Positions 17,809 to 27,000 of a stretch of DNA of 64,000 nucleotides are shown one piece after another. Made by a program: the position numbers and the translations under genes. Source of the stretch: an uncultured Planctomycetaceae bacterium (GTDB lineage Bacteria > Planctomycetota > Planctomycetia > Planctomycetales > Planctomycetaceae). The DNA is taken from contig CAIOKE010000238.1 in NCBI GenBank assembly GCA_903858815.1, positions 1-64,000 of the forward strand, written 5' to 3'. The number at the start of each line of letters is the position of its first letter. Positions within the stretch are counted from its first letter, which is position 1. The notes under the pieces are model-generated. The model searched no databases. It was given only the letters and a program-made list of their open reading frames with translations, and was not told the origin of the DNA.

Positions 17809-18506
17809 GGCGACTCCTGAGCCGCAGCGTCTGTTGCCGAGTTGCTGCCGGCAGGGAGCTCTGAATCGACAGCGGCCGATTCACCCAGCGGCAAAGCAAT
17901 CACCGGTGGTGCCCTGAACGGCGTCGTACTGCTGGCCAGACCAGTCAGTCCGCGAATCGTCAGATCTACCACAAACTCACGCTGCCCCGACAGTCGCAGC
18001 TGCCGACCAGTCGTGCGCCCGGACACGGAAAATCGCACCCGGTCAGACTGACCGGGTGCCACCGTGGAAAATGTCACGCCCTCCGGCAGTCGGTCCATCC
18101 GCAGCACAACCGAGCCACTGACGGGCACCGATGTTTCGCCGCCCTGAAGCCCTGCTGACCCCGCACCCGCAGGACTCACGTCAGTCGCTGCCACCGGATC
18201 AGTGACCGGCGTTATCTCTGCTGAAGCACCAGTCGCCGCATCCACCGACACCGCCAGCGGAACAATCGCCGGGTCACGCTCAATCCACCACTGCTCACCA
18301 CCCGGTTCAAACCGGAACCAGACCGGAGCACCTTCGCGGATGGCCAGTGCGCGAGTCTTCGCCAGTGCAGCCTGCACCTGCTTCGCACCGGCATTCAGAC
18401 GGCTCTTGTCCAGTAACCCGCGAACCGACGGCTGCACCAATGCCGCTAATGCCGCCATGATGGCCAGCACAATCAGCAATTCAGCCAGCGAATATCCACG
18501 CCGCAT
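17805..18506 (-). CDS. gspH: GspH-like minor pseudopilin
   Basis: This 233-residue protein opens MRRGYSLAELLIVLAIMAAL, with the cleavage Gly directly followed by YSLAE (Glu5). Helix continuation RLNAGAKQVQAALAKTRALA and GAPVWFRFEPG fit the GspH/FimT family. A Gly/Ala/Ser-rich loop occupies the centre. A GGGG box lies upstream of the start. It links the major pseudopilin to the tip complex in T2SS models. Confidence 0.85.
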   Translation of the reverse strand: MRRGYSLAELLIVLAIMAALAALVQPSVRGLLDKSRLNAGAKQVQAALAKTRALAIREGAPVWFRFEPGGEQWWIERDPAIVPLAVSVDAATGASAEITPVTDPVAATDVSPAGAGSAGLQGGETSVPVSGSVVLRMDRLPEGVTFSTVAPGQSDRVRFSVSGRTTGRQLRLSGQREFVVDLTIRGLTGLASSTTPFRAPPVIALPLGESAAVDSELPAGSNSATDAAAQESP

Positions 18507-18533
18507 CGGTGCAACCCCCAGTCAGCCTCCCCG

Positions 18534-19061
18534 TCACTCCTTCGCACCTTCCCCATTCCAGCTCACAATGTCGTCTTCCGTGTTCTCCTGACCGTCCGGT
18601 CCCCAGGACCAGATGTCCGGCACGTTGATCTTGTTGTGTGTCGGAGGATACTCGTAGGCATAAACATTGCCCCACGGATCCTTTGGCACCGATTCAGTCT
18701 TCAGATAGGGGCCGTCCCATGAGCCACCAGCCGTGTCGCCACCCGCTGCGGCACCGCCCGCTTCCGCCGACTCACCACTGGCGGATCCCGAACCACCTGC
18801 AGCGCCCGGATTCGCCACCAGTGCGTTCAGTCCCTCTTCCGTTGCCGGAAACTTGTTCATGTCCACCGCATAACGCTCCAGCGCTGACTGGAACATCCCA
18901 ATCTGCGTCTTCACCGCATTCACATCGGCCTTCTGCTTACTGCCCAGCAATCGCGGACCGATCAGCGACACCAGCAGCACCAGGATCGCCATCACAATCA
19001 GCAGTTCAGTCAGAGTGAACCCGCGGCGGATCATCGCCGTTGTCAATGTCTGTCGTTTCAT
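18534..19061 (-). CDS. gspG: Major pseudopilin GspG
   Basis: This 175-residue protein has the prepilin signature RRGFTLTELLIVMAILVLLV, then QIGMFQSALERYAVDMNKFPATEEGLNALV and the calcium-loop region DPWGNVYAYEYPPTHNK ... DIWSWGPDGQENTEDDI. All are standard GspG features. A Gly/Ala/Ser-rich insertion of about 28 residues (near 84-111) interrupts the usual sequence before the GPYLK motif. The ATG is preceded by AAAGGAGCTG, the strongest ribosome-binding site in the operon, as suits the most abundant subunit. Confidence 0.94.
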   Translation of the reverse strand: MKRQTLTTAMIRRGFTLTELLIVMAILVLLVSLIGPRLLGSKQKADVNAVKTQIGMFQSALERYAVDMNKFPATEEGLNALVANPGAAGGSGSASGESAEAGGAAAGGDTAGGSWDGPYLKTESVPKDPWGNVYAYEYPPTHNKINVPDIWSWGPDGQENTEDDIVSWNGEGAKE

Positions 19062-19076
19062 CGTCAGCTCCTTTCA

Positions 19077-20285
19077 TCAACTCATCGAAGTACTCATCTC
19101 GAAGACCGGCAGCAGCAAAGCCACAATCACAAACAGCACAGCGCCGCCCATGACCATCAGCAGTGCCGGCTCAATCAGTCGGACCATCGTGTCCAGCTGT
19201 CGAGCCACCTTGCGGTCTATTCCATCAGCAACATTGCCCAGCACTCGTTCCAGATTATTGGCTTCTTCCGCGATACTGATCATCGCCATAATGCCGGGCG
19301 GAATCAGACCACAGCGAGCCAGCGGAGTCGACAGGGGTTCGCCCGCCGAAATATTTTCCGCGGATGTGCGAATCGCTCGCGCCAAAACCACATTCCCCGA
19401 AGAATCACTGCTGATCTGCAGCGCCTTCAGCATCGGCACCCCGTTTCTCAGCAGTGTCCCCAGAATGCGGCAGAATCTACTGACCGCACTGTTCAGTGAA
19501 ATCGGCCCGAAAACCGGAATCCGCGTCTTCAGGCGATCCACCAGCTCGCGACCACGCTCCGATGACATCCAGCGTCGCAGCAAGGCCAGCAGACCACCCC
19601 CGGCCAGCAGGACCAGCAAACCAAAACGCCCCAGAAAATCACTCAGCCACAACAGAGCGATCGTCGGCACCGGTAAGGTGCCCTCGCGCTCCAGCTGCGC
19701 AAATAACTCGGAAAACTTCGGCACAAAAAACACAATCAAAACCAGCGTCACAGTGAAACCCGCACACGCCAGAAATGTCGGATACGCCATCGCACCCCGA
19801 ATCTTCGCTCGCAACTCCTCCTGCCGCTCCAGAAACTCCGCCGTCTGCTGCAGTGAGGCCTCAAGAAAGGCGCCCTCTGTCCCCGCACGCACGATCGATA
19901 ACGTCAGCTCACTGAATACGTCCCGATGAGCCGCCATCGCTTCAGGCAGTTGCCGACCGTCCGAGACCTTCGCACGGATGTCCGACAACACGTCCCGCAA
20001 ACGCTCATGAGTCGCCTGGCGAGACAACAGATCCAGAGCCTGTAATAACGGAACACCGTTGGTCAGCAGGTCGGACAGCTGAGTCAGAGTGGCAGCCAGC
20101 AGCTCGGCCTTGACACCACGCTGCAGCCGTAACGACAACAACGGCGGACGCGCCTGAGTCACCGACAGCGGACTGAGCGCCCGCTGAGCCAGTAAGGCCA
20201 GCACGTCACGGCGAGTCTCCGCGGTGATGACCCCGGAGACGTCCTGACCGGACATCGTGCGCGCTTTCCAGGCAAACTCAGGCAT
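19077..20285 (-). CDS. gspF: Inner-membrane platform protein GspF
   Basis: This 402-residue protein begins MPEFAWKARTMSGQDVSGVI, the usual GspF/PilC start. An in-frame Met 5 codons earlier (20300) is possible but less family-like. Two GspF helical domains are visible: about 65-190 (LATLTQLSDLLTNGVPLLQAL) and about 265-390 (ILGTLLRNGVPMLKALQIS). Three membrane helices are visible, including FTVTLVLIVFFVPKF and LLMVMGGAVLFVIVALLLP. It is the membrane platform acted on by the GspE ATPase. Confidence 0.94.
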   Translation of the reverse strand: MPEFAWKARTMSGQDVSGVITAETRRDVLALLAQRALSPLSVTQARPPLLSLRLQRGVKAELLAATLTQLSDLLTNGVPLLQALDLLSRQATHERLRDVLSDIRAKVSDGRQLPEAMAAHRDVFSELTLSIVRAGTEGAFLEASLQQTAEFLERQEELRAKIRGAMAYPTFLACAGFTVTLVLIVFFVPKFSELFAQLEREGTLPVPTIALLWLSDFLGRFGLLVLLAGGGLLALLRRWMSSERGRELVDRLKTRIPVFGPISLNSAVSRFCRILGTLLRNGVPMLKALQISSDSSGNVVLARAIRTSAENISAGEPLSTPLARCGLIPPGIMAMISIAEEANNLERVLGNVADGIDRKVARQLDTMVRLIEPALLMVMGGAVLFVIVALLLPVFEMSTSMS

Positions 20286-20311
20286 CGCTGCTGACTCCAC
20301 GCGATACCAAT

Positions 20312-22015
20312 TCAGTCGGCCTTCGTGACCCGCAGCACCTCTTCGATGCTGGTCAGTCCACGAGACACCTTCAGCCAGCCGTCCTGACGCAGAGTCCTCA
20401 TGCCGGATGCAATCGCCGCACGACGAATTTCCGACGTCCCACGCTTCTCTGCCGCCAGCTGACGAATCTCATCGTTCGTCACCAGCAGCTCATAAATTCC
20501 CAGACGCCCCGAATAACCCGTGTTGCGACAGTGACGGCACCCCACTGCACGGTAGATGGGCGCCTGAGCCGTATAGTGGGACAGCGGGAAGTCCGATGGA
20601 ACCTCGTCCTCCGATGGCATGTACGGCTCACGACAATGACGACACAGCGTCCGCACCAGACGCTGAGCCATAATGCCCTCAACAGTGCTGCTGATCAGAA
20701 ATGGCTCGACGCCCATGTCCGACAGACGCATAAATGCCCCGGCCGCGTCGTTGGTATGCAAAGTACTGAAGACCATGTGACCCGTCAGACTGGCCTGCAC
20801 CGCATTCTCAGCCGTTTCAAAATCTCGAATTTCACCCACCAGCACCACGTCCGGGTCATGCCGCAGAATACTTCGCAGACAGGCCGCAAACGTTAAGCCC
20901 ACCTTGTGATTCACCTGAATCTGATTGATGCCCTCCAGCTGATACTCAATCGGATCCTCGGTCGTGATGATCTTGTTCCGCTCGCTGCGAATTTCTGCCA
21001 GCGAACTGTACAGCGTTGTCGTTTTGCCCGAACCCGTGGGGCCCGTCACCAGCACAATTCCATGCGGCAGACGAATCAACTCACGGAATCTCGTACAGGT
21101 GTCCTCTTCCATCCCAACGCCGGACAGCGAAAACTTCATCGCGTCCTTGTCCAGCACTCGCATGACCACACCCTCGCCATGCAGCATCGGGATGATGGAA
21201 ACACGAATGTCAACTTCCCGACCCGAAACTCGCAGCTTGATGCGACCGTCCTGCGGCACACGCTTCTCGGCGATGTTCAGTCGAGCCATAATCTTCAGGC
21301 GACTGAGAATGGCCGCCTGAAACCGATTCAGCTCAGCCGGAACCGGCTGGTTCTGCAGAACACCGTCAATGCGATACCGAATCTTCATCCCCGCCGCCTG
21401 CGACTCCATGTGAATGTCGCTGGCCCGAACCGTCACCGCCTCAGTCAGAATGTCGTTCACCAGCCGCACAACCGAGGCCTGTTGAGCCATCGCGGCGACT
21501 TCGGAATCCTCACACGACAGATCACCAAGCACCTCAATCTCATCGTCCGCCGCCGCCTGAGCCATCAGGCCGTCCAGCGTCTGAGCACCCACGCCCAGAT
21601 GCAGCTTGATCAGACCCGCAACCTCCGTCGGCATCGCGGTACACACCGAGACAAATAAACCTGTCGCCTCTGCCACCGCATCTGCCGCCTGCACGTCAAA
21701 CGGATTGGATAACACAATCCGCAACGACTGCTCTGTGCGAGACACCGGGAAGATGCTGTGCCGGTGAATCAGACGGATCGGAAAGTCCGTCAACAGGTCA
21801 CGAGACGGTTGTTCACGAGCCAGGTCGATGACGGGCAGGACCAGCGCTTGTGCGATGGCCCGCAAAGCATCGAGGTCAGTAGCAAATCCAAAGTCGCGAC
21901 AGACACCAGCCAAACCGTCCTGCAGAAAGACCTGACGCACCTCGTCCAGCTGGTGAGCGTGGAGACGACGCGGTCCATCGCGAAACGTCACAGGACGCTG
22001 AATCAGGGAACTCAT
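20312..22015 (-). CDS. gspE: Type II secretion ATPase GspE
   Basis: This 567-residue ATPase powers pseudopilus assembly. An N-terminal GspE N1E-like domain covers about 20-150. The core has DIHMES near 200, Walker A GPTGSGKTT at 325-333, the Asp box (TTEDPIEYQLEG) near 351, Walker B HDPDVVLVGEIRD at 386-398 and the His box STLHTNDA near 417. Cys458, Cys461, Cys493 and Cys496 form the zinc-binding tetracysteine motif of GspE. It is the first gene of the minus-strand secretion unit. No good ribosome-binding site was seen upstream of the ATG. Confidence 0.95.
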   Translation of the reverse strand: MSSLIQRPVTFRDGPRRLHAHQLDEVRQVFLQDGLAGVCRDFGFATDLDALRAIAQALVLPVIDLAREQPSRDLLTDFPIRLIHRHSIFPVSRTEQSLRIVLSNPFDVQAADAVAEATGLFVSVCTAMPTEVAGLIKLHLGVGAQTLDGLMAQAAADDEIEVLGDLSCEDSEVAAMAQQASVVRLVNDILTEAVTVRASDIHMESQAAGMKIRYRIDGVLQNQPVPAELNRFQAAILSRLKIMARLNIAEKRVPQDGRIKLRVSGREVDIRVSIIPMLHGEGVVMRVLDKDAMKFSLSGVGMEEDTCTRFRELIRLPHGIVLVTGPTGSGKTTTLYSSLAEIRSERNKIITTEDPIEYQLEGINQIQVNHKVGLTFAACLRSILRHDPDVVLVGEIRDFETAENAVQASLTGHMVFSTLHTNDAAGAFMRLSDMGVEPFLISSTVEGIMAQRLVRTLCRHCREPYMPSEDEVPSDFPLSHYTAQAPIYRAVGCRHCRNTGYSGRLGIYELLVTNDEIRQLAAEKRGTSEIRRAAIASGMRTLRQDGWLKVSRGLTSIEEVLRVTKAD

Positions 22016-22927
22016 GGTGAATGTCCGAACATGGCCCGCAACAGCACCGGCTTGAGTTGCAACACCCAGACCGGGGGAATTGAGGACAAAGGCAGGAAAA
22101 TTTAAGGAGGGATTTTCAGTCGCGGCTGAGCATCCGCGGGCTGAAAAAACGAGAATTTCAGGAAGGAAAATCAGGCGGGACCGGTCAGGCCGGAACCCGA
22201 TCGGTGGTTGAGGAAACCAGCACTGGTGTAATTCAGCGGGGCTGCTGTATCAAGGGGCAAGTGGGAAAACACGGCAGTCTGTGGGGAATTACAGAAGATG
22301 AGATCGTCATTTCCGGACCGTTCCACCCTGGCTGAGTCCCGAATTCCAAGGTTTTTCCCACAACAGCCCTCGAACAAGTTGTCAGTTGTCAGTAGTCGGC
22401 GCTCAGCCAAAATGTAGACGGGGCATTCCTGCCCGGCCGCCTTCTGCCCACACAAACCCGGTACCTGCCCCCTCCCCCCCCAGGGTGAGCCGTCACCGAA
22501 CTGCTGCCCAGTAGTCGTAGCATGGGCTTCAGCCAGTGTTGTTACCCACGAACCCCGTCAGACCACAAGGCCGTTGCGGCGTGTGTTTGGTTTGTGCCAT
22601 GCGTTTGTTTGCGATTCAAGCCTGAATCGCCGTTTTCCGGCAGCCCTGGGTCTGGGGCACCCCCGCCCACAATTTGGCCAACGACCATACACACCGTAAC
22701 CTTGGGCAACGCCCAGGGAACACCCCAGCCGAAAATCATGGATTTCCTCTTCCGCAGCAGCGGAGCGGCATCACAAAAATTGCAATTCTTTGGATAACGA
22801 CGAACTCGGGACGACAAGGCTCCCGCCGAGCCGAAAACACGCGAATCCCATCACCGAGCTGGTGCCCTGTGGTCCCATCTGCACTGCGACCCCCGCGCGA
22901 CCTGACGGCCCCGCAACCTGCATCGGG
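22016..22927. repeat. Repeat-rich intergenic region upstream of gspE
   Basis: This gene-free stretch has three AGTTGTC/AGTAGTC heptamers at 22377-22397. At about 22418-22456 is a hairpin word (GGGCATTCCTGCCCGG) that reappears inverted near 28590-28625. The word TCGTAGCATGGGCTTCAGCC at 22515-22534 reappears inverted at 28463-28482. A full dispersed hairpin repeat lies at 22801-22876. The gspE promoter should be near 22020-22170, but no clear -35/-10 boxes were seen. Short open frames here are repeat-derived and not supported. Confidence 0.65.
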
Positions 22928-23413
22928 TCAACAGGAGTTCGTGTTCGCCGGTCGCACCCCGGCATCCCACGTGGAAAGTACGACCCGGACATCAGCCATC
23001 GTGAAATAGAGACGCATCAGCCTGTCCAATGACCGAGTCTGGATAGAAGTTCCCGTCAGCCATCGCGATACCGTCTCGGCCGCAATACCCAAATGCTCTG
23101 CAAAAGCCTTCTGAGTCACCTGACACAGATCAATCCCTCTGCGGATCTCTGCAGGCGTCAGCAAAGCAAGATGACTGCGCAGAGCCAGATTGATTTCCTC
23201 ATCCGTCGATGCTGTAAAATACTGTTCACCACAAAGGTCACACTGGTCAATCTCCAGACCTGCAATAAAGAAACTATGCAACTTCCCATCGTGACGCACT
23301 TCCGCGTCGTAAGGGATGCAGACTTTCGAAACCGCCGCTTCACCGCAGGTCACACACCGTCGCGGATACGGTTTCACTCGCTCGTCAGTTGATGTCCCGG
23401 GCTTATTCATCAT
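22928..23413 (-). CDS. MqsA/YgiT-type zinc-finger HTH antitoxin
   Basis: This 161-residue protein has the architecture of MqsA-like antitoxins. An N-terminal zinc finger carries Cys20-x2-Cys23 and Cys58-x2-Cys61, and a C-terminal Xre-type HTH spans about 96-122 (CQVTQKAFAEHLGIAAETVS, RWLTG). Such proteins neutralise an RNase-type partner toxin and repress their own promoter. Its start overlaps the end of the preceding toxin-like gene by 11 bp, the coupling expected of a toxin-antitoxin pair. The partner is broken, so this may now be a solitary antitoxin or regulator. Confidence 0.82.
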   Translation of the reverse strand: MMNKPGTSTDERVKPYPRRCVTCGEAAVSKVCIPYDAEVRHDGKLHSFFIAGLEIDQCDLCGEQYFTASTDEEINLALRSHLALLTPAEIRRGIDLCQVTQKAFAEHLGIAAETVSRWLTGTSIQTRSLDRLMRLYFTMADVRVVLSTWDAGVRPANTNSC

Positions 23414-23747
23414 GCATGTTCACCACGGTGAGAGTCGGGCCGGTACTTGTTACGTCCAATACAGTTTCGATGTATACCCTGCGACCACCGATCGAAAATC
23501 GAAAGTCATAATGAAACTCATACCGATCACGCCACGGGTCACGCCTTTCAACAACCTGATCAATCGCTCATCCAGCTTCAACATGCTCCAACATCATCCT
23601 TGATGTATCACGCATGTCGACGCTGTCAATGTTCCTTCGCAGCCATTCACCCGGCCTGCGCAGCCACACAACATACCCGTGACAATTCCAGTTCCGCAGT
23701 GCCTCAAGCACAGCCTGCAGAATCTGCGGATCTGTCAAAGGAGCCAT
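23403..23747 (-). pseudogene. Toxin-like small gene interrupted by an in-frame TGA (partner of the MqsA-like antitoxin)
   Basis: Reading the minus strand from ATG 23747 gives 59 codons (MAPLTDPQILQAVLEALRNW ... HVEAG), a TGA at 23570-23568, then 54 more codons in the same frame (AIDQVVERRDPWRDRYEF ... TLTVVNMHDE) ending at TAA. The halves join with no frameshift and look like one DUF4258-like or RelE/HigB-like small basic toxin of about 113 residues. The second half ends within the start of the antitoxin. The simplest reading is a nonsense mutation that silenced the toxin. Neither half was matched to a family beyond general resemblance. Confidence 0.6.
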
Positions 23748-24013
23748 CGAAAAGGCCCAGTCGGTTCAGGGAGATCAATCGCAGCGACAAGACCCTCAAA
23801 AGCTGACTAATTCTATCGTTCAAGTTGACGTAAGTCAATTAGATTCGAAGTGTACAGACTCCGGGTTCATGACCCATGCTTTATCTTTCTCGCACCCGGC
23901 GACGTGACGGCCGATTCGGCTCAGCAGGAGCTTCGCCCTCCCCCCAAAGACACCGGTAACACACCCTTCGGGACGACAAGGCTCCCGCCGAGCCGAAAAC
24001 ACGCGAATCACCG
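23748..24013. repeat. Intergenic region with opposing copies of the hairpin repeat
   Basis: Two partial copies of the dispersed repeat face each other: an inverted one at about 23913-23945 (CGGCTCAGCAGGAG) and a direct one at 23963-24014 (GGCTCCCGCCGAGCCG). They could pair to form a long stem beyond the stop of the secretin-repeat gene. No terminator with a T-run was identified. Confidence 0.6.
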
Positions 24014-27000
24014 TCAACGGCCCAGGACCTCGTCCAGTACCTCCATCACACGACGCGAATTCGTCCGCTGCAACGGAACCAGTCGCACACTCCGCGCTCG
24101 CGATTCACGCGATGACTCGTCCAGCTGACGCACCAGCTCTGTGATCTCCTCTATCAGATTCTGCGGCGCTTTCAGGATCAGCGAATTCGTCTCACGCTGA
24201 GCCTCCACGGTCAATAACGGAGCCGATGACTGAGCATTAATCTGACGCAATACGCTGGCTACCGAACTGTCTATCCCCGCCGGAATCTCAATCGCTCGGC
24301 GACTGCCCCCAGCACTCAATTCCGTCCGATACACCCCCTCAATCACGTCCTCAATGTCCTCCGCATCCGCATGCCGCACCTCCACGACCTCAGTTCGAAA
24401 GACCCGACCCGAATCCGGCAGCTTCTCTGTGTCCAGTATCTCCAGCAACTGCTCAATCCGCTCCCGATCCAGACGCGCTCCATACACAATCAACGCATTC
24501 AATCGCGGCTCAGGGACAATCACCACCGAACCAAAAGCCAGCAACCCCGCCGGACTTGTGTAAATCGAGCGCAGGGTCTGAGCCACATCCTCGGCACCCG
24601 CGTTTCGCAACTGGTATACCGAAAAATCCCGACCCCGCTGACTACCCGCCCGCGAAAATGTCGCTCGCACAATCGACTCCAGCTGATCCAATGCCCCCTG
24701 ATCCTCAGACGCTATCGTGATCCGATCCACTCCCGGGATCACCACCACCGCCGGCAACTCATCCACCGCCCCACTTACCACAACCTCGTCCGAGACAACT
24801 TTCTTAGCCACACCCGCTTCCACAACTGCTGCACCCTGCAACTCATCCACAACACCGCATTGACTCACCGAACCACCTCCTGCGGCTGGCTCCACAACGG
24901 GCTCCACTACTCCTGCACCACTACCACCACCCGCACCACCTGCACCACCCGGCTGCAGCACTCGCAACGGATTGCGACGCACGCGAGGCCACAGGTCCTG
25001 AATCCGCCGCACTGCACCGTCCACATCACCCGTCACCGGGATCACACGCACATTCCCACCACCGCCGCCACTGCCACTGCCACTTCCACCAATACCGCCA
25101 CCGACGCCCACTGCATCAACCGCCGCCACCCCGGGCTCACCCATCTTCTGCAGCAGCACCCGAATGTCCTGCAACTGCTTCTTCGTGCCACGCAGCAGCA
25201 GCTGCTGAGTATCCTCGTCGGCCTGTATCGTCGGGTAATCACCAGTCCGCACATAACTGTCACCGTACAGACTTTCAATCGCGTTCTGCGCGGATGCCGC
25301 ACTTAACACCCGCAGCGAAATCACATCCATCTCCTTTGGATCACTCTGCTGCAGCCGCTCCATCACTCCCCGCACCGCCTCCTGACCAGCCACCGTCGTC
25401 GAAATCATCAGCTGCTGACTGGACTTGTCCCACGAAATCATGGCCGCCGGATCCAGCGGTTGCAGCACATCCCGCACCAGCTGCTCGGCCGTGATCCCAT
25501 TCACGCCCGGCAAGGCATACAGCTCCAGCTGTCGCGGTGCCGCCGCCGCTTCCGGCTCCAGCTGCTTCACCAGTTTCTCTATCACCGCATGCTGCTCCGG
25601 TCGCGCCACGGCAATCAATGCCCGCGCCTGAGTATCCACGGAGATCTGCACATTGTCCGCCCGCCGGAACAGCGTCTGCAACGCATTCGAAAGCGATGTC
25701 CCGTCCGATGTTCGCAGACGATAGGCACGCGGCTCAGGAGTTTCCCCGGTGGACTTCCGCACCATCATCTGCTGCACTACTCGCTCCACCGTCCGATGCT
25801 GCTCCTCAGTCGCCGTCGCCACCAGCACCTCCTGAGACGTATCCGTGACGAAAATCGCATCCGGCAGCAACTTCACCAGCACCTCCTCTGCCTCGTCCGC
25901 CTCAAACGGACGCAGCCAGTAACTGCGAGTATCCAGGGTGGCACCACCACTGCCCGACTGACCCAGCATCTGCTGCACCTTCGCTCGCACCGCCTCCATC
26001 TCGCTGGCCGGAGCACTGACGAACAACTGACGACCAATGCGATCCGGAGTCACCACGACGGAAGCCGGCAGCACCGACTGCAAGGTCTGCTGAGCCGTCA
26101 GGCCGTCCATCGTACCCAGCCGAAACACCGCCAGCTCCTTCGGCTCCGCCGCCGCCGGCGCCACATCAAGCTGCTCAATCAGCTTGCGAATCTCCTCGTG
26201 CTGATGCTGCTGAGCCACCACCACCAACCGACTGGCTCGATCGTTGGCCGTAATCCGAACGCCGTCAAAACGAGTATACAGCGACTGCAGCAGCGTCTGA
26301 GTATCCACGGCACCGCCATGCTTCAACTGATAAATCAACGGCACTGCCACCGCACCGTCAAGACCCTGCCCCTTCAACTCGTCCGTGACCTTCTGAATCG
26401 TCACGTGCTGCTCAGGAGTCGCAGTGGCAATCAACAGCTTGCGATCCGCATCAATGAACAGCCGCGCATCCGGAAACATCGCCAGTAAAGACTCCTGAGC
26501 CTCATCGGCGTTCGGAGCACCCACGAAGTACGTCCGAGTCTCACGGCCAGTCCCATTCAAGCCCGCCGTAATCTGCTCCAGCATCTGCCGAATCTCAGCC
26601 TGCTTTTCTGCGGGTGCCCGCACAAACAGCTGCCGACCACCAGCGTCCGCCGTCAATCGCACCGAACTGTCCACCAGCGGCTGCAGCACCGCAAGCACCG
26701 CCGCCGGAGTACTGCCTTTGAGCGGATAAACCTGCAGCTCAAGAGGTACCGCCGCTCCCGACGGTGCCAGCTGCTGCAACGATTCACTGATCTTCAACTG
26801 ATCGGCCGCCGTCGCCCACGCCACCAGACGACCAGATGCCGTATCAATCCGAAACTGCCCGTCCGGCACAATCAGCTTCAACGTCGCCAGAAACTGCTCT
26901 GAATCCCCCGCAGTCAACGGATACAGCTTCAGCTGCGGCTGCAGCTCCGGACCCTGATTCGCCTCTAACTGGTCAAGTATCGTCTTCGCCTTCGACTGCT

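Noticed and set aside
22171-22455. Minus-strand 94-codon frame upstream of gspE
   Set aside because: Its start is made of a dispersed repeat that also appears near 28600, and nothing else resembles a protein.
24371-26488. Two long plus-strand frames opposite the secretin-repeat gene
   Set aside because: Their products are His/Arg/Leu-rich with no folded look, the usual shadow of a GC-biased gene.
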